Made by a program: the position numbers and the translations under genes. Positions 16,102-24,062 of a stretch of 64,000 nt of DNA are shown one piece after another (the stretch's first letter is position 1; the number at the start of each line of letters is the position of its first letter). The stretch spans positions 3,472,001 through 3,536,000 of the forward strand of contig CP050890.1 in NCBI GenBank assembly GCA_016745215.1, read 5' to 3'. The DNA comes from Thiohalocapsa sp. PB-PSB1 (lineage in GTDB: Bacteria > Pseudomonadota > Gammaproteobacteria > Chromatiales > Chromatiaceae). Under the pieces are notes generated by a model. The model was not told the origin of the DNA, made no database searches, and saw nothing but the letters and a program-made list of their open reading frames with translations.

Positions 16102-17939
16102 GACTCGTCCTCCTGTTTGGCGTCGGGCTCGGGCGCGAGATAGTCCCAAAGCTCGGCGAGATGAATCCAAGGCCATGGGTCCAGAATCGCATTTTCTGCT
16201 GCCTTCCGATGCCCATCGCCGCCGCTGCCAAACAACGTTTGAATTCGCTCGCAGAGCGGATCGAATTGCCGCGAGCCGACCACCTCGCGCATGCGCTGGT
16301 AGACATCGTTGAAACGCGTCAACGAAGCGGCGTCTGTCCAGTCGATTCCAGCGCCGATGGCCTGGCGGGCGACAGCGTAGACCTGGCCCTTGCTCAGGGA
16401 TTCGAGTAGATGAGCCATCTCCTCCCGATCCAGGCCGCGGCCGGCGTCATCGCACCAATTGGCGAACGGGGCAAGGGGCCTGCGCAAGGATGCTGCCCCG
16501 CGATAGCGATCGGCGAAGTAGTCGCCCAGCTCGTCTTCAGTGGGGAAGTCGACGGATTCCAGGACGGCGTAGTCCCATGCATTCTGGAGTTGCCCGCGCA
16601 ACGCTTGATCGGGGCTTGTGGCAGTCGCCCTGTCGTGCAGCCAGGACTTGACGCCATCTGCAAGATCCCGCGCCAGACCCTGGGCACGCTTGATCGGCGT
16701 GCGCGCGCGGCAGAAGACGATGCCAGCGGCGTAGGTCAGCGGCCAGGGCGCTGGGGGCGCGGTTTTCTTGCCCTTGTCCCTATGCTTGTTCTTGCCCTGA
16801 AACCGCGCCTTGGCGGTAGCTGCGAAGAAGTGCTGCAATACCTGCAGGCCGCGCCAAGCGGGCACGACGAGAATGAGCTCGTCGCCGCCCCAGAGCAGGG
16901 TCTCGATGCGCCGTTTACCCTGTTGCGTATTGAAGGCGGGGTCTTGCGCGATGCGCTCTAGCAGTTCGAAAAGAAATCTGCGGCGGTCGCCTTGGACCTG
17001 CTCGTCGAAGCGCTTCAGATCGCCAAAGCCCTGACAAGCTTGGTCGCGGATTGCGGAAAAACGATTGCCGTCGGCATAGATCACGGCGATCTTGCCGTTG
17101 AGGTTTCGGATGGACTCCAGCTCAGCGATTTCGGCCAGGTCGTTGGTGTACTTGCCCTCGTCGTCCTGGATGCCGGTCTCTTCAAGATAGAAGAGGTGCT
17201 TTTGCTTGCGGCCATATCGATAACGGTCGTAGACCGATTGGGAGACCTGAATCGGCTCCTCCAGCGTGCCATCGGGCTTGCGGCGCTGAATAGGTTCCAG
17301 TGCGTCTGCGGGACGGCGTCCTTCCCAGCCGCATGCGCCGATGCCGGGGTGCCTGTTGGGTGGCGGCGGCACCAGTGTGGGCATGCGCATCTGCTCGAAC
17401 CGGATGCGCGCAAGCGCTCGCTCGCGCACGACCGAAGCGGGCTGTTCCTGGTAAATCGGCTCGGCAACCACCGCAAAGTCAAGGTGCGCGTAGTCGCCAC
17501 TGGAAACTTGCTGCTGGATGTCGCTGATCAAGCCGGCGACCTGCGTCGCGTCGTTCGTACCGACACGAAACTCGCCGATCGAAGCGCCGGTGGAGATGAC
17601 GCTTGATCCTGGTTGGTTGGCGATCGTCTGCGCGGCATCCTTGGCGGCCTGCCGCAACAGGAGGCCGGCACCGCGCACAACGCTGATTTGATTGGTATCG
17701 AGGACGCCGGAGTCGATGTTGAGGCCCTCGAGGCGGATGTAGTAGTCCTTGATCGGCCTGCTGCCGTCCGTGGTCTCGGTTGTCCGAGCGGGCTGCTGCC
17801 CGGGCGCTGTCTGAACGTTGCGTCGATTTGGTTGCCCGGACTGGGGGCTGCTGGACGAAACGGGGGGAGACATGGCCTCGGCGGCCTGTCGTCGCTGTTG
17901 CTTTTTTTGCTTTCCACGCCGTTTGTTTTTCTTGGCCAT
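16098..17939 (-). CDS. Cas10-like type III large subunit without HD domain, GGDE palm motif
   Basis: 613 residues. The first ~60 are disordered and strongly basic at the start (MAKKNKRRGKQKKQQRRQ). I see no HD nuclease motif. A palm-type core is visible: IAVIYADGNRF (284-294) with a metal-binding Asp, then LLWGGDELILVV (348-359), where canonical Cas10 has GGDD. GGDE/GGDEF-type residues are used by nucleotide cyclases, so synthesis of a signalling nucleotide is plausible. DNA cleavage by an HD domain is not. Cas10 proteins paired with CorA effectors are, as I recall, often HD-less, which fits the DHH-CorA gene downstream. It is the first gene of the operon and overlaps the next gene by 4 bp. 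Confidence 0.85.
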   Translation of the reverse strand: MAKKNKRRGKQKKQQRRQAAEAMSPPVSSSSPQSGQPNRRNVQTAPGQQPARTTETTDGSRPIKDYYIRLEGLNIDSGVLDTNQISVVRGAGLLLRQAAKDAAQTIANQPGSSVISTGASIGEFRVGTNDATQVAGLISDIQQQVSSGDYAHLDFAVVAEPIYQEQPASVVRERALARIRFEQMRMPTLVPPPPNRHPGIGACGWEGRRPADALEPIQRRKPDGTLEEPIQVSQSVYDRYRYGRKQKHLFYLEETGIQDDEGKYTNDLAEIAELESIRNLNGKIAVIYADGNRFSAIRDQACQGFGDLKRFDEQVQGDRRRFLFELLERIAQDPAFNTQQGKRRIETLLWGGDELILVVPAWRGLQVLQHFFAATAKARFQGKNKHRDKGKKTAPPAPWPLTYAAGIVFCRARTPIKRAQGLARDLADGVKSWLHDRATATSPDQALRGQLQNAWDYAVLESVDFPTEDELGDYFADRYRGAASLRRPLAPFANWCDDAGRGLDREEMAHLLESLSKGQVYAVARQAIGAGIDWTDAASLTRFNDVYQRMREVVGSRQFDPLCERIQTLFGSGGDGHRKAAENAILDPWPWIHLAELWDYLAPEPDAKQEDES

Positions 17940-18148
17940 ATCGTCTTACTCCATTGGGTGCGTATTCGCCCTGGCTACCAGGCTGGACCGATCGTCACGG
18001 GGCAGATCATCGGGTGACCTGCCGGAATCGAGCCGGAGACATGTCGGATCAGCGGTAGCTTAACACAGCAAGAAGTAGCGGTTCACGAATAACCGATACC
18101 ACGCTCTCCAGACATCGGCGGAGTGCAATCGCGGTCGGGGTCGCTATC
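17940..18148 (-). promoter_or_regulatory. upstream region of the cas operon
   Basis: About 200 bases between the first 323-bp unit and the cas10 start. It must hold the promoter of the minus-strand effector/adaptation operon if that has its own. No clear operator or box is recognised. Confidence 0.3.
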
Positions 18149-19572
18149 CATCCGGGCGTGAGAAACGCCTGTAGCCATCGCGTCGCCCGCAAGCGGGCTC
18201 CTACAAGCCGCCGGGGCGGCCGACGTAGGAGCCCGCTTGCGGGCGAATAGGCCGATGACGCCGGCAGGTGGGACCAAGGCACAGGCCTTTGCTGACAGTG
18301 CAGTATAAGTCGTTGTTACAGCAGCGGATTATCTGGGGATATCTCAGCTTCAGAGCTTGTTTCAACTGCCTGAACGGCTAAAGGAAATGAGGCAGATTTC
18401 CCGCGCGCGGAGGGTGCAACCCGCCCAGCGCGCCTTGAATTGGAATCGGGATCGAGAGCGAAAAGACATGACATCCGGGCGTGAGAAACGCCTGTAGCCA
18501 GCGCGTCGCCCGCAAGCGGGCTCCTACAAGCCGCCGGGGCGGCCGACGTAGGAGCCCGCTTGCGGGCGAATAGGCCGACGACGCCGGCAGGTGGGACCAA
18601 GGCACAGGCCTTTGCTGACAATGCAGTATAAGTCGTTGTTACAGCAACGGATTATCTGGGGATATCTCAGCTTCAGAGCTTGTTTCAACTGCCTGAACGG
18701 CTAAAGGAAATGAGGCAGATTTGCCGCGCGCGGAGGGTGCAACCCGCCCAGCGCGCCTTGAATTGGAATCGGGATCGAGAGCGAAAAGACATGACATCCG
18801 GGCGTGAGAAACGCCTGTAGCCAGCGCGTCGCCCGCAAGCGGGCTCCTACAAGCCGCCGGGGCGGCCGACGTAGGAGCCCGCTTGCGGGCGAATAGGCCG
18901 ACGACGCCGGCAGGTGGGACCAAGGCACAGGCCTTTGCTGACAATGCAGTATAAGTCGTTGTTAAAGCAGCAGATTATCTGGGAATATCTCAGCTTCAGA
19001 GCTTGTTTCAACTGCCTGAACGGCTAAAGGAAATGAGGCAGATTTGCCGCGCGCGGAGGGTGCAACCCGCCCAGCGCGCTTTGAATTGGAATCGGGATCG
19101 AGAGCGAAAAGACATGTCATCCGGGCGTGAGAAACGCCTGTAGCCATCGCGTCGCCCGCAAGCGGGCTCCTACAAGCCGCCGGGGCGGCCGACGTAGGAG
19201 CCCGCTTGCGGGCGAATAGGCCGATGACGCCGGCAGGTGGGACCAAGGCACAGGCCTTTGCTGACAGTGCAGTATAAGTCGTTGTTACAGCAGCGGATTA
19301 TCTGGGGATATCTCAGCTTCAGAGCTTGTTTCAACTGCCTGAACGGCTGAAGGAAATGAGGCAGATTTCCCGCGCGCGGAGGGTGCAACCCGCCCAGCGC
19401 GCCTTGAATTGGAATCGGGATCGAGAGCGAAAAGACATGTCATCCGGGCGTGAGAAACGCCTGTAGCCAGCGCGTCGCCCGCAAGCGGGCTCCTACAAGC
19501 CGCCGGGGCGGCCGACGTAGGAGCCCGCTTGCGGGCGAATAGGCCGACGACGCCGGCAGCTGGGACCAAGGC
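18149..19572. repeat. 323-bp tandem units, each with one CRISPR repeat and one REP-like palindrome
   Basis: CRISPR repeats of a T-variant (GTTTCAACTGCC) start at 18359, 18682, 19005 and 19328, exactly 323 bp apart. The 288 bp between them are near-identical. They contain AGATTTCCCGCGCGCGGAGG, a block ending CTTTTCGCTCTCGATCCCG (minus), and the palindrome CGCCCGCAAGCGGGCTCC / GGAGCCCGCTTGCGGGCG. The array continues beyond the IS at 19573-22285, with further repeats at 22373 and 22696. In effect this is the trailer end of array 2, amplified with a 288-nt gap in place of a spacer. Open frames here repeat from unit to unit and are not genes. Confidence 0.9.
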
Positions 19573-19794
19573 TAGGGCGTCCAAAAGCCTAGAAATCCTT
19601 GACCGATTATTGAACCTGCCGAACGCCGCCTTTGTCTCGGTCGAATCCGCATGTCTCGCCCAGTAAAGGCGCACAAACCTAGGTTCGTTAGTCCGATCAA
19701 TCGGTTACGAACAGACACGTCGATATACAGTCCTTCGAAATCAGTCCTAAAGCAAGCGGAACAAGCTGGAACTGGAGCTTGCTCATGCGCCAAT

Positions 19795-21372
19795 TCAGGG
19801 TTCAGTATGATTTTCATAACACACGGATTTTTCTTTTGAAATCGGTGTTTTTTGACCGGCTTTCGAACCCAGGATCAGCTCGATCGTTTGGGGTTCACCC
19901 TGGTTGGCGAGTTTTTCGAGGTCACCACCATTCGTCAATACGTGACGGCGTTGCTTGGTCAGAGACGACGAGCAATCACTCCACTCGCGTTGCTCATCGA
20001 CGCTAATCTGAAGACTGTTTTCGGCATCTTGCCGGGTGAGCGGACCACACAGAACCGGGATGCGTGGTGCAATCCGATTGGCATCCTTGATCTCTCCTGT
20101 GCCGTGGGTTTTGGCAACGCCGAATAACGATTCGATGGTGTCAGAGCTGATCGGCATGCCGGTCTCGCACAAACCGAGCAGGCTGGCAATCGCGAGCTGT
20201 TTCTCAATCCAGTCGGTCAAACCGCGGCGGATCGATGGCGTGGGAATTCGCTCGATCATGGGCCAGCATTCATTAGCGCTGTCTTGACTCAACCCTTTTG
20301 TCTTGAGTAGGGCCTGGCATTCCAGGATCGGCTCGACATCCTGTAGGAAGGCGTTGATGAAGGCACGACACTGTGGCAGTCGATCCAGACGCTCGCGCAG
20401 TTTCTGCAGTAACGAGCCGTTCGCTGCTCGGCCTCTGGGCGACTGTTGGAGTACCCGTGCTGCCCATTTGACCAAACGATGAAGATTCATGAAGCGCGCT
20501 TTTGTCGAGACCTTCGGTGGTGCCAGACAAGCCAGCACGGACTGCTTGAGCATGCTGGACACTTTGCCGCAGGTGCTGAGAAAGACATCGAACATGGGAT
20601 GCGCGCGATACGCATGTTTTACCAAATTGGCAACCACATGAGAAAGATCGTCGATCGACACGCCGCCCAGCCCTTTTTCCTGCAACAGTCGTACGGCCTT
20701 GCCAAGATCGGTTCCGCCATCTTTCAGATAGGCAACGGGGCGGCCGATCGTGGCGATGACGCGCTGCAGCAAAGCCGCGATGCTTTCACCGGTCCAGGTA
20801 TCGGCCACCGAGACAGCGACACAGCTCACATGCTGTAACGAAGGTGCACCGGCGTTGCACGCGTAATGCCTGGCATCCAGTGCGAGGACCGTCATGATCT
20901 TGCCCTGGCCGAATCCGATGGTGGCATCCAGAAGTAGGATAAAGCCTTGTGAAAACCGCTGCATACCAGTGTCAGGGTCAACACCAAACCGGTCCTCTTT
21001 CATCCTGGCGATAGCCAGTCGTGTCACCCAGTTGATGATGGTTTGTGGGCAGGGCGCTTGCGCTAATCCAAGCTGAGATGCCAGCACGCCCAAGACCCTG
21101 GAGATCGCCCGGAAGCCGATCCGGGCGACAACAAACAGTTGCAGTGCGAGAAACACGGTGGTGGTCTTGTCGCAAGCCGCTAACGCCGTGTTGCGTTGCT
21201 TCAGTTCGTCCAGCTCCTTTTTCGTATCGCGCCATGCCCGCCGATACGCATCGCGCTCCTTCTTGATCCGCTTGTTCTCCTTCTTGTGGTAACGCAAATC
21301 TGCCCCTGTTGCCACTGTTTTCTTTTTCCAGTGATCGCGCCGTTTCTTCATTTTGTTGTAGGTGCTCATCAA
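19795..21372 (-). CDS. putative DDE-type transposase of the 2.7-kb IS
   Basis: 525 residues. The N-terminal ~65 residues form a highly charged coiled-coil-like stretch rich in Lys/Glu (KKENKRIKKERDAYRRAW). A hydrophobic segment and a helix-turn-helix-like region follow (AISRVLGVLASQL...QTIINWVTRL). Candidate catalytic acidic residues lie in ILLLDATIGFG, YLKDGGTDLGKA and SSDTIESLFG, spaced as in an RNase H-fold DDE core interrupted by an insertion. The gene is intact and correctly placed between the inverted repeats of the element, which supports a transposase role. The exact family is not recognised. Intactness and a perfect target duplication suggest recent insertion. Confidence 0.65.
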   Translation of the reverse strand: MMSTYNKMKKRRDHWKKKTVATGADLRYHKKENKRIKKERDAYRRAWRDTKKELDELKQRNTALAACDKTTTVFLALQLFVVARIGFRAISRVLGVLASQLGLAQAPCPQTIINWVTRLAIARMKEDRFGVDPDTGMQRFSQGFILLLDATIGFGQGKIMTVLALDARHYACNAGAPSLQHVSCVAVSVADTWTGESIAALLQRVIATIGRPVAYLKDGGTDLGKAVRLLQEKGLGGVSIDDLSHVVANLVKHAYRAHPMFDVFLSTCGKVSSMLKQSVLACLAPPKVSTKARFMNLHRLVKWAARVLQQSPRGRAANGSLLQKLRERLDRLPQCRAFINAFLQDVEPILECQALLKTKGLSQDSANECWPMIERIPTPSIRRGLTDWIEKQLAIASLLGLCETGMPISSDTIESLFGVAKTHGTGEIKDANRIAPRIPVLCGPLTRQDAENSLQISVDEQREWSDCSSSLTKQRRHVLTNGGDLEKLANQGEPQTIELILGSKAGQKTPISKEKSVCYENHTEP

Positions 21373-22285
21373 CGCGCTCTTGCCAGGCTGTTGTTCATGT
21401 TCAAGTTGTGAAGACCGTCTCCCCGTGTCCTGTCTCAGAGCGATGGCGTGTGGTTGCGTGTCAGCACCTCATCCTGATCCTTGCCGAGGCGCTTCGCGGG
21501 ATCGGGCACTTTCCGATACACTCGGCATCTGCCAGGAAAACAACCAACTCACACAGCAGGTGGATCTTGTGAACAGGCAACGACTGAAGCCAGAGAGGTT
21601 GCAATGACAGACAATCGGATGGAAGCCAAACCGATCCCAGGTGAGCGCTGTCGTTTTTGCTGCGACACCTCCTACCTTTCTGTCGCGGGGGAGGCTGTTG
21701 TCAGTTCGAGCACGAACAGCACAGCATCTGCCACTTCCATCATAATGAGCAGCACCAAGGAAGATAGCGGGGAAGATGGCAGGAGTGTAAAGCATGCCAG
21801 GACGTTTTTGGGCAAGAGGAATGCAACAGCTTGGCCCAAGACCCGATGAATACGCCACGCTACTCAGCATCGGGAATCTCAGGATGGCGGGGTGGGACGG
21901 CTGTTCGAATCCGCCCAATTCGCTGCTGATTCGCCATCGGGCAAGTAATCGTTTGGGCTGGTTGCGTCGTCGGGAAAAAGCGTTCCTTGCATGTTTCGCG
22001 GTTCAGAAAGCGGTCAAAAAAAGGGCGTGCCAGCACCCTGTGCTTGAGCTGTCATTGTATGCTTGATCGGGTGCGATTTTAAAAGGGTAAACAAGTGGTT
22101 GCAGGAGCTGCGCATGGAAATGGGGGCAGATTGAAAAAAGAGAGAAAAATGAGCGTTTGCCGATTAATATAACATATTGATTAGATTATTATTTTCTTCC
22201 TTGGGAGTCAGTTTGAGGGTAAAAACATCACGATGGGACTCAAAATGCTTTATGAATATCAATAAGTTATGATTTAGACACCCTA
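21373..22285. other. long non-coding part of the 2.7-kb IS
   Basis: About 900 bases between the transposase start and the right inverted repeat. Short open frames exist on both strands (for example 21481-21849 plus), but none shows recognisable domains or convincing start signals. A cryptic passenger gene cannot be excluded. The last ~200 bases (22130-22285) are AT-rich, unlike the surroundings. Confidence 0.35.
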
Positions 22286-22695
22286 GACCAAGGCACAGGC
22301 CTTTGCTGACAATGCAGTATAAGTCGTTGTTACAGCAGCGGATTATCTGGGGATATCTCAGCTTCAGAGCTTGTTTCAACTGCCTGAACGGCTAAAGGAA
22401 ATGAGGCAGATTTCCCGCGCGCGGAGGGTGCAACCCGCCCAGCGCGCCTTGAATTGGAATCGGGATCGAGAGCGAAAAGACATGTCATCCGGGCGTGAGA
22501 AACGCCTGTAGCCAGCGCGTCGCCCGCAAGCGGGCTCCTACAAGCCGCCGGGGCGGCCGACGTAGGAGCCCGCTTGCGGGCGAATAGGCCGAGGACGCCG
22601 GCAGGTGGGACCAAGGCACAGGCCTTTGCTGACAGTGCAGTATAAGTCGTTGTTACAGCAGCGGATTATCTGGGGATATCTCAGCTTCAGAGCTT
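22286..22695. repeat. continuation of the 323-bp tandem units after the IS
   Basis: Resumes with GACCAAGGC, the target duplication, and runs through a CRISPR repeat at 22373-22407 and a complete 288-bp gap with the REP palindrome (about 22520-22583) up to the repeat at 22696. Confidence 0.88.
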
Positions 22696-23069
22696 GTTTC
22701 AACTGCCTGAACGGCTAAAGGAAATGAGGCTAGCAACGCGTACACCGCAGACCCTGTGACTGTCCCGTTTCAACTGCCTGAACGGCTAAAGGAAATGAGG
22801 CTTGGCATGCGGCGAATATCCTGCGGTCAGGGCATTGGTTTCAACAGCCTGAACGGCTAAAGGAAATGAGGCACTTCCGCACAACGGTTACTCCTTTGTC
22901 GACCAATGTGTTTCAACAGCCTGAACGGCTAAAGGAAATGAGGCGTATGGCTGCTCACCGCCCGAAACGGGCAATGGGTTTCAACAGCCTGAACGGCTAA
23001 AGGAAATGAGGCTAGAGGGTCAAGGCCCTTCCGTGTGTAAAAGGCAGTTTCAACAGCCTGAACGGCTAA

Positions 23070-24062
23070 GAGACTGTATGGGAACTAAACCACTGATTTG
23101 GCGTCTAAAAAATCTGAAAAACTAAACGATTTAATACGATTTTCCCTTTTTTATTCGGAGAAATCAAGATGACTTCAGATAATGTTCATACACCTGTACG
23201 CTATCCAAGTGACCTGTCAGACGAAGAATGGGCAATCATCGAGCAAGTCTTGAACGAACTTGACCCGTATAAGACAGGGCGCCGCCGTGATTCGAATCTA
23301 CGCGAGATTCTGAATGCCATTTTCTATTTGAATAAGACAGGCTGCCCTTGGCGTTATTTACCGAAAGATTTTCCTCCTTACACCCTTGTCAATTACTACT
23401 ATAACAAGTGGACACACAGTGGTTTGCTGGAGCAGATCAATGCAGAGCTACGGGCGCGTTTGCGCCAAATGAAAGGCCGAAATCCCGATCCAAGTGGCGC
23501 CATCATTGATAGCCAAAGTGTCAAAGGGACACCGGAGTCATCGGTCGAATCCGGCTTCGATGGTGGTAAGCTTGTCAAGGGCCGGAAGCGACATATCGTC
23601 GTTGATACAATAGGTTGCCTGCTTGTCGTCTACGTGCATGCAGCTAATGTGTATGACGGAAAAGCAGCTCGTGAAATTCTCACGCGTCTATTCGTGCTCC
23701 TGCAGAGTGTAAAGCATATTTGGGCTGATTGCGGCTATATGGGCAAAGAGCTTTTTAATTGGGTATTATCTGAATTTAATTGCACCCTCGAGATTGTAAA
23801 GAGGCAGAAAAGAAAGAAAGGTTTTCATGTATTGCCGCGTCGCTGGGTCGTGGAGCGCACATTTGCTTGGCTTGGCCGGTCTCGTCGACTGAGTAAAGAT
23901 TATGAAAGAGAACCGAGATCAAGTGAGTCACAGGTCTATCTTGCATCGTCACGTTTATTGCTTCGTCAAATTTGTAATAATCAAATAGCTTATGAGTAGA
24001 CTATTCGAATTTATTGCGTTGTTTAGGTCGAACATTAAAGAAAATAGTTTTCATACAGCGTC
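23070..24062 (+). mobile_element. IS5-family insertion sequence (993 bp) inside a CRISPR repeat
   Basis: The repeat at 23047 is cut after ...CGGCTAA and resumes at 24063 with TAAAGGAAATGAGGC, so TAA is duplicated (3-bp target duplication). The ends GAGACTGTATG and (inverted) GACGCTGTATG match at 9 of 11 positions. The element contains one intact transposase gene and AT-rich flanks, clearly less GC-rich than the host sequence. Confidence 0.92.
23169..23999 (+). CDS. IS5-family transposase
   Basis: 276 residues. It opens with YPSDLSDEEWAIIEQVL and contains YLNKTGCPWRYLPKDFPP, the N-terminal DUF4096-type region of this family. Catalytic residues are visible as Asp in AIIDSQSVKGTPE, Asp in IWADCGYMGKE and Glu in RRWVVERTFAWLGRSRRLSKDYE, the Y-(2)-R-(3)-E-(6)-K-like signature of IS4/IS5 transposases. 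The reading frame is complete and preceded by a purine-rich site (TCGGAGAAATCAAG). Its codon use is noticeably more AT-rich than the neighbouring cas genes, consistent with recent arrival. Confidence 0.95.
   Translation: MTSDNVHTPVRYPSDLSDEEWAIIEQVLNELDPYKTGRRRDSNLREILNAIFYLNKTGCPWRYLPKDFPPYTLVNYYYNKWTHSGLLEQINAELRARLRQMKGRNPDPSGAIIDSQSVKGTPESSVESGFDGGKLVKGRKRHIVVDTIGCLLVVYVHAANVYDGKAAREILTRLFVLLQSVKHIWADCGYMGKELFNWVLSEFNCTLEIVKRQKRKKGFHVLPRRWVVERTFAWLGRSRRLSKDYEREPRSSESQVYLASSRLLLRQICNNQIAYE

Larger units (their letters stand above)
19573..22285 (-). mobile_element. 2713-bp insertion sequence with 9-bp target duplication
   Basis: The left end is TAGGGCGTCCAAAA. The right end, inverted, is TAGGGTGTCTAAAT, so the ends match as terminal inverted repeats. 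GACCAAGGC is present just outside both ends (19564-19572 and 22286-22294). The distance between flanking CRISPR repeats (19328 to 22373 = 3045) equals 323 + 2713 + 9, which confirms the boundaries. It carries one transposase gene, about 220 bp of 3' flank, and an unusually long 910-bp region upstream of the gene. I do not recognise the IS family. Confidence 0.88.
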
